The notes under the pieces are model-generated. The model saw nothing but the letters and a program-made list of their open reading frames with translations. It was not told the origin of the DNA and did not search any database. Source: Gonocerus acuteangulatus (lineage: Eukaryota > Arthropoda > Insecta > Hemiptera > Coreidae). From it: a stretch of DNA of 64,000 nt. Shown here in pieces: positions 1 to 12,500 of this stretch (position 1 is the first letter of the stretch; each line of letters opens with the position of its first letter). A program made the translations under genes and the position numbers. The DNA is taken from positions 98,628,547 through 98,692,546 of the forward strand of contig OX328124.1 of the NCBI GenBank assembly GCA_946811695.1. The letters are read 5' to 3'.

Positions 1-89
1 AGTGTCTGGCGAAACGTCGTTATTACCCCAGCTGCACGGTCAAATCCTTAAAATATTAAATAACGTGGAATAATATTAGTGGACCGTGG

Positions 90-216
90 AAGTCATCGAG
101 GTCCTTTTGAAAAATTCCCTGCTACACTGAAAGTGTTCTTTAAGGGTGGAAATCCTATAATCCTATAACAGTATCCCGGCGCAAATGGCGTAGATGAAGA
201 TGCGCAAAAAACCTGA
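90..216 (+). repeat. Degraded SINE tail
   Basis: A segment ending in a GGCG-AAATGG-type tail followed by a short A run resembles the tail of the full SINE at 2588-2820: a CTGCTACAC block, then a cGGCGC-tAATG-like block, then GCGC and an A run. No tRNA-like promoter is visible upstream, so this is a truncated or decayed copy. The assignment rests on short similarity seen by eye. Confidence 0.35.
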
Positions 217-1228
217 TGGGTCAAAATATTAGAAAATATAACTAATTTAGCTTAAAATGGTACTTCTTTTATTTGTTATATTAGAAAATATTTTTGTGAG
301 GAAACCTCCATTTTATTTCATGCAGGAAAGTATTCTTTTATAGTCTGAAACAATCATAACGAAACATAGAATCACCCAACAAGTATAAGTATGAAAATCT
401 TCAAAGAAATGAATAGTACGTAGTTTAGGAAGTTATTTGAATTGCAATGGCGATATTTTCTTTCAGGAATCCTTCAGGAGAACTTCATGAAGTAAAGAAA
501 AACAGGAAAACTTTTCGGAAGAAAAGCCGGAGTTTAGTTATAAGAATCTGAGGGAAAACTTTAGCCAGTAGCATAGTGGAATTAAATTTAATTACAAGAA
601 TAAAGAAATGATGAAAGTTTTGTCTGAAGTTGAAGGGTTGGTAGGAGGGGTGTGGCTCCTTGAGACCATCCTGGAGGAGGCCATTCCAAGTTCCTGTCCT
701 GGAACCATTTCCTAACTTTTCCCACCCCCAATTTAACCGCTCTCCCATCCTGGCATCCGTGTCAACTGAGCACGTTTTTATATCGTCGTCGACATCAGCA
801 GAAAAACATTAGTTAGACAGACTCAGTTAAAGAGTTTTATCTCTTGTTTATTGAACTGGAACAGAGGAAGAATGTTTGGCTATGGAGCTTAGAGTCTTTG
901 TCAGCTAAAAATATGTCATTCACGTATTACTTACATTTTGACAGAACCATAATTTGCAAATACTGAAACATATTCGACTACATAGAATGCAGAATTTAAT
1001 AATCAGTTGACATAGCCGAAAAACCTAAATGATTTAATCAAAGACGAAAGCCAATACAGAGGGAGTATCGCAAGTTAATGAAAATACTCAAGGGGGAGAA
1101 ACTAGACAAAAAACGTCGTTCAACACCACCAATCACTCATTTCTATCTCACTTCATTCTATAGAATCTTTAGAAAGCAAAAATAAAAAACTGTTTTTGTA
1201 GTACCGTACAATTTATTTTTCAACGTTT
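217..1228. other. Unassigned AT-rich spacer
   Basis: No convincing coding region, RNA gene or repeat was seen. The 87-codon minus-strand frame at 485-748 has no recognisable motif, and its C-terminal part is a low-complexity F/L-rich run, so it is not called as a gene. Confidence 0.4.
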
Positions 1229-1365
1229 TAGCGCGGTTCCTCCCTCCCCCATAGGGAGGAACCCCGCTTATAGGGTTGATACAATGAAACAAACTGGAAG
1301 TGCCGACTAGAAAATTTCGCGTTTCAGAACCCCTAGAGACCGAAAATAACGGTGGTTCAAATTTT

Positions 1366-1389
1366 TATATATATATATATATATGTATA

Positions 1390-1460
<71 letters not shown>

Positions 1461-1465
1461 GTATA

Positions 1466-1508
<43 letters not shown>
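1366..1508. repeat. (TA)n microsatellite
   Basis: About 140 bp of TA with occasional G interruptions, placed just after the 5' end of the Helentron-like element. The frame at 1300-1527 is a translation of this tract (IY repeats) and is not a gene. Confidence 0.95.
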
Positions 1509-1512
<4 letters not shown>

Positions 1513-2597
1513 CTGTTCGCTCTCTAGCTAGAAGACGAATGGTCCGATTTTGATGAAATTTGGTACAAAAATCCTTCGTCCAATTTGAAAGGTCAAGTTC
1601 GTTAACCAGCAAAATCCGCCTACTGGAAGATGGCGTTTGGGGCGAAATTCGCGCAAAAAAAATCGTAACGCTTACGTTTTTTAGTTCATAAGCTTCTAAG
1701 TACTCGTTTTATATGATTCCTGGGCTAGGAAAACGAATGAAACCATTTTCAAGGCGATAGCTTTAACCGTTTTCGAGAAAATTGGAAAAATATTTTTTGA
1801 ATACCGTTTTTGGTTTGGGTACTTAGAATCATGGGATTCAGTTGAAACATTTTCTGCATGTTCTACTTTCATCAAAACTAATATGTTGAAATTTTGGTTA
1901 CGTTTGGAGTTAAGGAAGGGCTAGAATAAAATATTTTATTAACAGACTTAAAAAGTTTTGGTAACTTTGTATATTTTCCTTAATATCTCGAAAAAGGTTG
2001 AGAATCTTGGTAAACGAAAGAATACCATTAGAAAGCTTACTAAATGCTCTAAAAAAAAGGTTCTTATGAAAGTTTTGATTAGGCGATGTCGATCGGAGAA
2101 ATAAGTGCTTAAAACATTAAAGTAATTGATTTTGCTTATTCGAACTGTTCTTTTTGTCTGTTTTTATTCCTTGTTATTTTTTAATTGCTTATAGTTGGAT
2201 AATGTATATTACGATAAAACAGATTAGGCAAAATAAGAAAAACAATTCATTGTTAGAAATATAGCTTGCCAAGAGAAAAAGATTCGTTGACGTCTTTTGA
2301 ACATTTTCAATTGCCTTTATGCTGTTGGTTTTTTTATTTTATTTTTTAATTGATTTTATCTGTAGAATTATTACTATAGTAAAAGAACACAGGAATGTGT
2401 GAAAATATTTGATATTTTCCAATTCATTGAAACGTATGAAATGAAGTATCGGTAGAAGAGGATTCTAGGGTCTTGCGGACCTGACCCCAGGTATAGCCAT
2501 AAAACCCTTTGAACAAAGGCCGAGGAAAATATTATCTGTTTCTATTCTATGCTTTTCAAATGAGAATAGGGATATGAACAGGAACCGGGGTCTCCCG

Positions 2598-2652
2598 TGG
2601 TCTAATGGCTAGCGCCTTGGATTCATAAGCGGGAGATGGTGGGTTCGATTCC
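2598..2652 (+). promoter_or_regulatory. Internal Pol III promoter (box A and box B) of the SINE
   Basis: TGGTCTAATGG at 2598-2608 fits box A (TRGYNNARNNG), and GGTTCGATTCC at 2642-2652 fits box B (GGTTCRANNCC). Their spacing of about 33 bp is normal for a type 2 Pol III promoter. Confidence 0.75.
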
Positions 2653-2749
2653 CAACCTCCGGCAGGAATTTTATCATCCCACGGCTCGCTGGTGAAATTC
2701 CTCGCTACACCCTGGATGTCGGCGCTAATGACCTAGATGTATATGTGCC

Positions 2750-2752
<3 letters not shown>

Positions 2753-2820
<68 letters not shown>
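2753..2820 (+). repeat. Poly(A) tract, SINE tail
   Basis: An uninterrupted run of about 68 A closes the SINE and directly abuts the right copy of its target-site duplication. The purity suggests recent insertion. Confidence 0.9.
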
Positions 2821-2823
<3 letters not shown>

Positions 2824-3360
2824 GGAACCGCGCTAAGATGACGCAGTTCTTGCGAGTCGGACTTTTTTGAAATCAGCATTAAATTTTCTTTAAATCTCTT
2901 GCACATCCAATTTTCACAAGTATCTCATTCAAACCGCAATATCGATTTAAAAAGTACAAATTTAGGCTGCTAAATTTAATAAAGGTTGTGAAATTTAATG
3001 AGTTTTCCAACGGTAGTCAGAATTGAGATTATTTCTCAATTGTATAATGTAATTAGAATTCTAGAGCGATAAAACATCAAATAAATAAGTAATATTATGT
3101 ATGTTTTCAAGGTATCAGAAATAAATAAAAATAATTCTTGATGATATTGATATTTAATGATTATAGTAAGTTGAATTAAAAACAAAAAAAAATCCTCCAA
3201 AATTATAAACATTCTTAAAACTTGCCTCCTTGCAGAACACACTGACGGCACCTGGTCACACCGCTGATGGCGGAGCAATGATTAGCTGTTATTTCCACAA
3301 ATGTTTCGCGAATCTTTGAAATCAGGTGGTTTATGTCCTAACTGAGCCTTTTATACACTT

Positions 3361-3480
3361 GCCAACCTCATGCCTAAAAATCAAGCGACGTCAGATGAGA
3401 GTTTTAGGCCCTCCAATGCACAGGGCCAAAAATCCCAATTCTTGATTTGACGTCGCTTCATTTTGAGGCGTGTGGTTGGC
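3361..3480. mobile_element. 120-bp hairpin MITE
   Basis: The segment begins GCCAACCTCATGCC and ends GGCGTGTGGTTGGC. Inverted arms of about 33 bp, including AAGCGACGTCA against TGACGTCGCTT, enclose about 50 bp. It codes for nothing. The superfamily is not recognised. Confidence 0.6.
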
Positions 3481-5090
3481 ATGAGTAGGAAGTATACAAA
3501 ATACCCATTTAGAACATAAAAGAAAGTCCAGCGTGAACTAAAGAGATGAAGTGGTTTTAAAATGTTTAAGAATTTGTCACAATTAACTCTTACAATAAAA
3601 CCTTTACTCACAGAATGCATGAGACGACGTCACCTGATTCTACCCTACATTTTTCCGAATTGTTGAATTGAACATACTCAAAAATGGATTAAACGCATTT
3701 GACCGCAACTAAATACTTTATGTCACTACAGTGCCCATGTTGTTATGTTTACACACTTAATATGCGCATAATGTAATGTAATAATACATTAATAATTTAA
3801 ATGTATATACTCAATAATGTAATAACATATACATAATGTACTTAGTATACGCCTACTTTACGGAGGACTTTACCATGAAGCGAACTGCTAACACGTAAAC
3901 AAGAACAATAATAATAATAATAATAAGGCAGGGAGCAACTGAAAGCGCAGTTGCTTGGGGCTTTACGAACCCCCCTTTCCGAGTACAGTACACTAAACAC
4001 TTACACTGACATAAGGTCATCTGCAGTACACACCCCAGGATCACCTTCCCTGGGAGATAGACCTGGCAGTAGGTATAGAATGCACTAACCACAATAAGAG
4101 GTGAAACAAAAGCCGATTCTTGTCTGGAGTTAGGTCTGCTCCAGAGGGAATAATTTGTCAGACCTTGACATCGGAAGCAGTGCGAGCTGTGCTCCGATGC
4201 CATACTAGCCCATAAGAAGTATACAACCAAGCACTGGCTTCAGCTTGGAGGAGTGATCCTTCTCCAGCTCCTGTCAGACAGTGGCCAAGAAATACACAGC
4301 AACGCATGCATTAGACTGGATACATGCATAGTGCAGTCATGCGAGTGTATTACCTCACCACCAAAAGCGGACAAGAAACAGCACTCTACACAACTGGATG
4401 CAATGAGAGCCGTCCGATACTTCTTAAATATCCAGCATATGTATGTACACGTACGTACATAATTATTTATTTCGGTTGGATGTAAATCCCCCTGAGTAAA
4501 TTGAACACCCAGAAACGGAGGAAACCCACTCCGATAATCATAATAATAAACATTGAAACACGTTTGGTATGATTTTAAAGTTAGTTTTTCACTTAAATGA
4601 ACCCCAATTTCCCAAGAATTTTCACTGGGACACATCAGTACCACTTCAAGCTTTAATTTCAAAGGGACGCCGAAGTTTTTTCAGGCAATTGAAAGATAAA
4701 AAACATTTCTGCTGTTCGCCGACAGAGTTGATTGAAAAGGCAAATTGATCATTACCCAAATCTGGCATTCTTTGATCTTTGATTGGGCCCTTTTACTGAA
4801 CCGAAACGTACCGTGTAATTTCTCATCTCCGTTAGATGAACATTCCTGCGGAAAGGCTTCAATCAGTAACAAAGGGTTTTTTTTATCAACTTAACGATTA
4901 TCACCAGGTAGCGCCTTAATTGAAAGTAATCTTCTGTAATGAAGGAACTCGTTTACTTCCTTTTAATTGGCAATTTTATTGATATTTAATCTACCATACT
5001 TCTAAGAGTACATTACGGTATACACACACAACATTACGGTACATTACGGTGTACATTACGGTACACATTCCTTTTTTTTTTCTTCTTGTT
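3481..5090. other. Unassigned region with slightly GC-richer block at 3930-4450
   Basis: Open frames run on both strands here (minus 3853-4230 and 4240-4662; plus 4253-4462). None shows a recognisable domain or signal peptide, and overlapping opposite frames argue against all of them. A short (AAT)n tract lies near 3905, and an ACATTACGGT motif recurs three or four times at 5010-5065. The 3930-4450 block is less AT-rich than its surroundings and may be an old unrecognised repeat. Confidence 0.35.
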
Positions 5091-5097
5091 TTAACGC

Positions 5098-5401
5098 ATG
5101 TCAGCCACACGGGCGATTTATGCCTTGATTGGGGAGACAGATAGCGACACCACCACCGACAGGACCCGACCAGGCGAGAGCACGCCCACCGATATCGCAG
5201 GCCCCCCACTCGATGAGGGTTTAGAGTATACTGAAGATATTACATGACATGAGCCGAGGGTCTGTTCGGTGGGACCAGGCCGACCAGACCCTCCAAGCTC
5301 ATGGACCCTTTGGTCCTGAGGGCCCACGACACCGGAAGACCCATCCCCACCCGACCGGCACCATGCCGGAGCAGAGTCACCCCCATCACCCCAATCAATA
5401 A
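5098..5401 (+). other. GC-rich island with two abutting open frames, possible broken exon
   Basis: The base composition changes sharply here, rich in CCGACC/CCC and bounded by AT-rich DNA. Frame 1 runs from ATG 5098 to TGA 5245-5247 (49 codons, Thr/Asp/Pro-rich, ending EDIT). A second frame, offset by +1, starts at ATG 5249 and stops at 5399-5401 (50 codons, Pro/His/Gly-rich). A pyrimidine tract at about 5069-5091 followed by ATGTCAG could be a 3' splice site. One lost base near 5247 would explain the two frames as one broken exon or retrogene. Minus-strand frames overlap it too. No family is recognised. Confidence 0.3.
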
Positions 5402-6486
5402 TAGTTTATGTTTAAATGAGGCTTATTCTGTGGATTAATATGTTTTAGAATTAATTATAATGAAATTATTGCCATTTAATTCACATGTTTCAGCAAATAT
5501 ATTTCTAAAATGACATAATAAAATTTACTTTTAGATTTTTCTTTCGATAATACCTGGCTTTCACACACATTCCTTGACACAGTACTTATTTTCAAGGCTC
5601 CCTTATAGTGATGCAAAACACGTAGGCTTGTTTTTGAAATAAATTTACTTTTAAGTTAATTTAAGCTTTAATTTATTAAACCTCCGCCTATAAAAAAAAC
5701 AAATTGTTAAGAATTTAGGTCATTATTTATATTGATGTTTAAAAACATAACAAACATCCACATAAAAGCGCAGATAGTGTTTATATAAAGGAAAAACAAA
5801 CGTAAACGCATAATCACGTATATATACTTTATACATGCGTTTTTACATGGTATAAACTCAGTTGGTGAGCTGGCTTTCCAGCTTATTGTATGTTATCCCC
5901 CCATCTGAATTTCGGCTTCCTCTTGGTCTAGTTCCTAAGTCTAACGCATGCATCGTTAAGAACAGAGGAACTAATAGGTGACTTCATGCAAGATGTACTG
6001 CGTATTGTGACCCTTCTGCTTTCATATCTAGAGTGATCTATTGCTTCGATCAGAGATCACGTAATAATTAGTCTTTATTTTCCAGATCTCTTATTTGTTG
6101 TTCCTTTTTTCGACCCATCATCACCCTTAGAACATTGTTCTCCAGACTGAATCTTCCTTGTGATACATCACTCCAGGTTTTATTATACAAGCACTTATAT
6201 ATGTACACTTGTGCTCTACCTTCCACAAAAGGCTATGGTCCTTGACTTACAGAATCCGCTTTCCGGAATAACTAACCAAATGTTTTTCGTTCACACATTT
6301 ATTCATGCAGGGTAAGAGTACGCACCTATTGGATTTCGGTTTATACCTTAGAATTCTAGAACATACAACCCTCAAATTTATACTTAATATGATTTATTAA
6401 GTACAGAACTAATAATATAAGATTTGATTGTACTTCATAAACATCCAGCCAATGAGAATTTTTTCAGGAAAAACATTTTATTACAG
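5402..6486. other. Unassigned AT-rich spacer
   Basis: No convincing gene, RNA or repeat structure was recognised. Confidence 0.4.
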
Positions 6487-6489
6487 ATT

Positions 6490-8336
6490 ACGTTTTTTTA
6501 ACGTAGTCATGTTTTTAATGAATAAGAAAGGATTGCTCAAAAACTATTCAAGATAATTAAATTCAAATTATACCATCATAAAATAGATAAAATTTCCTTT
6601 TAAAGAACAGTCATTTAATTCAGTAGAACTATTATTAAAAGATACTTTCTGGACGTCCAATAACGCACTTCTGTTTTTATCAATGAATCAGAGTTTTTTC
6701 GCGAATGTTTTCCTCAGCACCCTAACGGGCTACAGATTCAATACTTACACGAAAACTTCTACATTTAGTAAGCATTAAATCCATGCAAATGAAGTGGAGG
6801 TTTATTAAGGGATAAATTGAACGATTGGCTCCCATTTGTCAAAAACATGTGGAATGTAGTTTTGTTACTTTCAAATACCTTATGTGAAGAAATTAAAAAT
6901 TATTCATTTTTTCTTGGCCAAAATGTGGGAATACATTGTCCATTCCAGAAGCAAGAAAAAGTAACTGTAAGAAATTATTGTAAAAGTTTTTCATTTGGGA
7001 GATAAGTCACATTTCGTGTTTTGTTTTTTTTCAAAAAATATTTTTCATTGATTTCTCTTTTGCATAATGTATTTGGCGCCCAGTTTTGACAAAAAATTTT
7101 GAGAGGAGAGTTCAAAAACATTGCAGGGTAGTTGAATACTTGTAATCGAAAACTTACTCATATTTTGAAACGTTTTCAAATAAAATTTGAAATAAAACTA
7201 AAATTTGTGCAAAACATTGCGGGAAGAATCATATTAATCCTCAGTTCGGCCGCAACATTTTGTGGACAGACAAAGTCACATTCACACGGATTGGAATATT
7301 TACCAGACCCCATTCGCATACTAGGTTTCAGAATTGGGCAAACATTAGCGGTCGCTAATATCTAATACCTTCTCGCTAATTTAGCGGTACTGATAAGAAC
7401 CTGCGCTAACGATTAGCGCATAGTGACGGTAGTGCCCTAATCGCTAATTTACTCATGAAATGTTTAAATATCGTGATAGCTAATACCTTTAGCTATAGTT
7501 ACGACATTTTGTCATCTCAACGTTCACTTCCGGTCTGCTCTGAGCCGGGGGCATGCACCGCATATAACTTTAGGTAAAAGTGAAGTTTAGGGTCCTCCAA
7601 ACCGATTTCTTTCAAATTTTGTACAATAACGTATTTTGATGCACTAAACACGAATCCGCTAAAAAAACAGTTCGCATTCAACTAGGAAAGAAGTTATTAA
7701 GCACTAAAGTTCACTGTTAGGCAGGTTATAAAAGTAGGCGTAAACAGCGTATTTGTAAACACGAGCATGCGCAGATATGTAACATTGGGAAACAGAGAAC
7801 TCTCGTTTGAAATATTTTTTGAAAAAAAAACAAAACACGAAATGTGACTTATCTCCCAATAATACAATAATTTCTTACAGTTACTTTTTCTTGCTTCCGG
7901 AATGGACAATGTATTCCCACATTTTGGCCAAGAAAAAATGAATAATTTTAATTTCTTCACATAAGGTATTTGAAAGTAACAAAACTACATTCCACATGTT
8001 TTTGACAAATGGGAGGTTTTTGACAAAACCTCCACTTCATTTGCATGGATTTAATGCTTACTTAAATGAAGATGTTTTCGTGTACGTATTGAACCTGTAG
8101 CCCGTTAGGGGTCTGAGAAAACAATTCGCGAAAAAAACACTGATTCATTGATAAAAACAGAAGTCCGTTATTGGACGCCCAGAAAGTATCTTTTAATAAT
8201 AGTTCTAGTGCATTAAATTACTGCTCTTTTAAAGGAAATTTTATCTATTTTATGATGGCATAATTCGAATTTAATTATCTTGAGTAGTTTTTGAGCAATC
8301 TTTTCTTATTCATTAAAAAACGTGACTACGTTAAAA
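6490..8336. mobile_element. 1.8-kb foldback element with about 550-bp inverted arms
   Basis: The left arm (about 6499-7050) and right arm (about 7808-8336) are imperfect reverse complements. Matching landmarks are ACGTAGTCA near 6501 against TGACTACGT near 8323; TAACGGGCTACAG near 6722 against CTGTAGCCCGTTA near 8094; and GGGAGATAAGTCACA near 6998 against TGTGACTTATCTCCC near 7843. The spacer of about 760 bp has GCTAA/TTAGC-rich imperfect palindromes at 7345-7450. The short frames at 6817-7005 and 7697-7960 are opposite readings of the two arms and not genes. The superfamily is unknown. Confidence 0.7.
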
Positions 8337-8339
8337 CAC

Positions 8340-8530
8340 AGAAAATTGAACATACTTCCTTTTCCTTCCGGAATCGGACAGCACTTCAAATGAACTTTTT
8401 TGTTGGAAATTATGTCTACAATCACCTCCTAGAGTTTGGCTACTTAGACCTGAATCACCCTGTATATACAGGGTGTCCCGTAAATGTTTAGTCATATTGC
8501 GAGAGGTGATAGAGGACCCTTAGGGGAACA
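8340..8530. mobile_element. Two facing mariner-like terminal repeats around TATA
   Basis: At 8455-8478 a CACCCTG end and a CAGGGTGTCCCGTAA end face away from each other across TATATA. CAGGGTG termini at TA target sites are typical of Tc1/mariner-type elements, so this looks like the abutting ends of two elements, the left one decayed. The far end of the right one may be the CACCCTG near 9315, which is uncertain. No transposase frame is present. Confidence 0.4.
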
Positions 8531-9208
8531 AAAAATGTCATGTGATGATTTTCCGAATTCTCACACAGAAGGGAGAAAACTTCGTTTTATTGGTTTTTCG
8601 AGACTAACGTGGTTTTTAGAAGAATAATCGTTGCAGCTCTGACCCAGGTGGTTCTACTAGAAAGGAAGTGAAACCAATCGAAAGCTGAGTAAATTTACTA
8701 TAAAAAATGGTTGATAGTAAACGTAAAAATGAATGAATGTAAGTATGTCTATCTTACCAAAAAAAAATATTCTACATTTTTTGACTGTTTCTTCATATTT
8801 CTTACCAGCGTTACTCTTCAATGGGCAGGATCTGAGATTTCCGGTTTTCAGAAAAACTTCCTCATTTAAGCAGCCTTCCATTCATGTATCATTGCCCTGT
8901 GTTATTGAAGTTTGTGAACATTTTAGGAACGAAAGTTTAAAACAAAACATGGATCTGTGAAAAGAAAATTAATTTTTTGTTCTTCAGTTTATTCATAAAG
9001 TTTAAAACAAATATTTATTTTTATAAATATTTACTTAAATATTAAGTAAATATTTACTTAAAACAATAAAAACAATTACTTCCGAAAATAAAAAAAAATC
9101 CTAAAACAATTGATAAATAAAATACACATTTATTTTAAATTTATTATTTACAGTAACTAATACTGGTTCTCAGGTACTTTTTCCCAAACACACATTAACA
9201 TCAAAAAT

Positions 9209-9565
9209 TATTATTTTTACCTAGATAACGCATTTGAACAAATTTTTACAGGTATTTATAATTAGAAAACAAATGATTTACCTTGAATTGATACTGATGG
9301 CCACACTAGTGAACCACCCTGGGATTCTCGTCAGCCCCACAAACATGTGTGTTTAATTAAATATCCGATCCCTAATAAATAAGCTATCTACAACTTATCT
9401 GGCCATTAATGAACCCCAATCTCAAAAATTATTATTTTTACCCAGATAAAGCATTTGAACAAATTTTTACAGGTCTATCTGAAGATTATTTATTAGGGAT
9501 GGGATATTTAATCACCCCAACAAACACACATGTTTGTGGGGCTGACGAGAATCCCAGGGTTGTCC
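9209..9565. mobile_element. Small inverted-repeat element with an internal direct repeat
   Basis: Arms at about 9312-9379 and 9487-9560 are reverse complements, with CCCTGGGATTCTCGTCAGCC facing its complement near 9543-9562. A 46-bp direct repeat beginning ATTATTATTTTTACC lies at about 9209-9256 and again at about 9428-9474. The 62-codon frame at 9409 reads through this repeat and is not supported. Confidence 0.55.
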
Positions 9566-9599
9566 ATTCCATCTTTGCTTATCACCTCGACGGCTAACT

Positions 9600-12500
9600 A
9601 TCTAATCTTCATGATTATATATATATATAGGAATGATAATATTGCTAGAATTAAATAATCCCAGTATGGAATAGCAAATGATGAAACGACAGATTTCGGG
9701 AGACCTATTTGTGTTTAAGAGAAATAGAGGAACATGAGATGACAGGGTTTGAGTCCACTAATCCTGCATTAGGGATTGGTTAATGAGACAGATACTTATA
9801 AGCGGATTGAATCTAATTAGCGCAACTACATTCAAGGAATACTCTAAGGAAACAGATCTCAATAATCGCTGAAAGGAAAATGGGATGAGAAGTTATGAAA
9901 ATTATTATTATATGAACAGACTGAATAATTCAAATAATTATTCATTCAGCTGATCATTCTTTTCGCCGTAAATTCTAAAAAAATTGGGTACTTTTAGTCA
10001 TGTATTATTTAGGTTTTCCTGAAACAGTAGTGTATCCCTCCATTATAGCAGTATATATAATTTTACAAGTAACCATCAGAAGCAAGTAGAATCGTTTTAG
10101 CAAAGTTCAATATTTCTAAATTGTTCTCTACAGGTTTTTTACAAGTTAGACATCTTTCAACCGTTAAACAAAAAACATTACTCACAAGGTAAGACCATTT
10201 TTCGTGGCTTAGTTCTGTATCGAGAAAGAACTTTTTGATTTTATACCAGTATTGTAAAAGAATTACCTAAATCTTAATTGTATGATTTTAGAAAAATTCC
10301 TTGAATTCCAGGTACATTGCATTTTGAAAATGAGTTGTAATCCCAGCTGTAAAAATCTTTGGAAAGGTAATTGAATTGAATTTTTGTGAGATTTGGCAGC
10401 TTCCAGAATTATTTTTGGAATAGTAGTTAGTGTGAAACATTTGTTGCTAATTAGTCTTTTTAGTAATATAATGTTTTTGAACAACTATTGAAATTTGAAG
10501 AAGACATTTGTGAACATCAAAAGTTCATTAGTCTAAATGCAGATTTTAAAAAAGAAATATAACGTTAAAAACAATGAGTAAAAGCAGAGAATATTGTTCT
10601 ATGTTTATACAAAAAAAAAACCCCGGTTTGTTCAAAATAACTTTCACACCGCCATATATCTGGAAAAAAATAGAAACGTGCGATTAGCAGCGATTGTATG
10701 TTTTTAATCAAAAGTGATCAATTTTATTTCTTAACTACAATTCATTATTTTTACTAATTTTATTTATTTTTTATATAATGTTTCACCATCATATTCAGAA
10801 GTGAGATGCATATTACAAAAATATTCATGATAAGGGAAAATGGGAAATGGCATTTAGAGAAAGAAGCAAGAATTAAATTTCAACTTTCTTCTATCTCTTT
10901 CCGTGGAGAAAATTAGAATAAGCGTTTAACTCTATAGCTCACTTATATAAATTTTCTTGGAGACTTCTAGAGATAAAATGCGGTCTCCATGGGTTATATT
11001 ACTCCAGTTGGAACTTGGAAAGAAAATTTATTTTTATCACATAAATGAGATGAAATATAAATGTGAAGTACTTTTTCTTGGGAATGAACTAAGTAAGAAG
11101 GATATTTAGATATATACGGGCACTATTACGTACATTTAGATCAATTTTACTGACTAAAATAATAAAATATAGTATTGATGTACTTTTATTGAATTGTATC
11201 TCATTTATTGACATTCCGTTAGGTTTGCAGACATTCTTGCACTTTCGGATGGACCAGTTTCTGTGGTATAATGACTTTAGGACACGCCGGAACATTCTCT
11301 TTTGGTTGAAATTGAACACCGAGGGGCTCAAGATATTTGGTTAGAGAAAAGATGAGCTCATGAATTTTGACATGGACTTAACATTGACTAATTTATTGCA
11401 GAAATACGCTTAGAGATCAGAACTTCCGAAACCAGTTTCCCTTTCTATAGATACTGACATTCACATAGATCACAAATAAAATGCAAACAGTAACGACATT
11501 CGTTCCCACGTATATACAACTCAATAAAAAATAAATGATACTTAAGGATATTTGCTAGAAATACAAGTAACATTACATTAATTAAATAACAATTATTTGA
11601 ATGACAAATTTTACTAATAATCATCGGCAATGTTGAGAACAAAGTAACTTGGAACTGCAGAGTCGAAATTTCTTCAAAAATAAAATTGATCCTTTGATTA
11701 ATGAATAAAATAATTAAAAAATAATACAAATTCGTTTAGAGCCTTCTGCTCAAATTCAGTAACATAAATATGCTTTAGCTCCACCCGACAAACCTATGTA
11801 ATGTACTGTGTAACATACAGTCATCTTTTTCGTGCATGGCCACTTTGCAAGCGCGAAAACGTTATTGTAATGATTTTTTCTCAGTTTCAGCATATTTCTG
11901 CTAAAATTACGTCAAAATTACAAAAGTGGTGCTCATAAGGAACTTGAATTTAATAGCTCTAGCAGGCACCCAAATCAGGGGCATGTTGGTCCAGATATCT
12001 ACCAATACAAGTTATATCCGATTTAAACAAATCCAATAGAAATTTTTCAAAAAAAATAATGAGGTTTTGAGCCAACGAATTGATTTCAATCAGCGGGGGA
12101 AACAGTTTAAAACCTTGATGAAATCAGGAATTTAAAGCCAATACGGTGGCATTACAAAATCATTTTTATGATACTGTACCGTACTGAGGGCATTTTTACA
12201 CCTGTTCATCATTACGGTTAAATATTTCTTCTGAATATTTCAAAACTAATTAATATCCCTAATACACTTAAACAATTATATAAACATTTCTTGACAAATG
12301 AAATAATTGTCCCTTAAATTCAAACTTTTTACTAATACATTTTTATTTTCTTCGTAAAATGATTTCTTCCTAATTTGGTCACTATTTTCAATCAAAATTC
12401 TCTTTACTAATAAATCGCTTTTTAATATTCTTCTTTAGAATTTCATTTCTCGCCTGCAAACGCCTCTTCCTTGAAATAAATATCATTCCATGAACCTGGA

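Larger units (their letters stand above)
2588..2820 (+). mobile_element. tRNA-derived SINE with poly(A) tail
   Basis: The 5' part is a tRNA-like head with a perfect RNA polymerase III box A (TGGTCTAATGG, 2598-2608) and a perfect box B (GGTTCGATTCC, 2642-2652). A roughly 95-bp body follows, ending in a tail with GGCGCTAATGACC and GTGCCGT, then about 68 A. Ten-base flanks ACaGGAACCG (2578-2587) and ACtGGAACCG (2821-2830) differ at one position and look like a target-site duplication. The host element's sequence at 62381 shows the uninterrupted site. The acceptor arms do not pair, so this is not a functional tRNA gene. It is a full-length, apparently young SINE that would need LINE machinery in trans. 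Confidence 0.85.
1229..2868 (+). mobile_element. Helentron-like non-autonomous element, copy A
   Basis: The 5' end has a TTTTAGC motif and a strong palindrome at about 1234-1267, with TTCCTCCCT facing AGGGAGGAA. A long TA tract follows (1366-1508), then about 1 kb of non-coding body. The 3' end (about 2841-2868) has a CGCAG-TTC-TTGCG hairpin, then a short spacer and GGACTTTTTT. A 5' palindrome, a central microsatellite, a 3' stem-loop about ten bases from the end and T-rich borders fit the non-autonomous Helentron (HINE/DINE-1) plan. The copy at 60888-62421 shares the body and both ends' style, while copies at 38677 and 45184 share the end motifs only. A SINE is inserted at 2588-2820. It encodes no protein. 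The family name is inference; the shared ends and structure are visible. Confidence 0.6.

Noticed and set aside
1300..1527. Frames rich in IY, SL, HT or CV repeats (also 35195-35641, 39520-39849, 44549-44818, 52090-52289, 60922-61172)
   Set aside because: Direct translations of TA, GA, CA or TC microsatellites; the non-repeat parts have no motif.
4240..4662. 140-codon minus-strand frame
   Set aside because: Longest non-repeat frame in the first 10 kb, but no domain or signal peptide is seen, and another frame overlaps it on the opposite strand.
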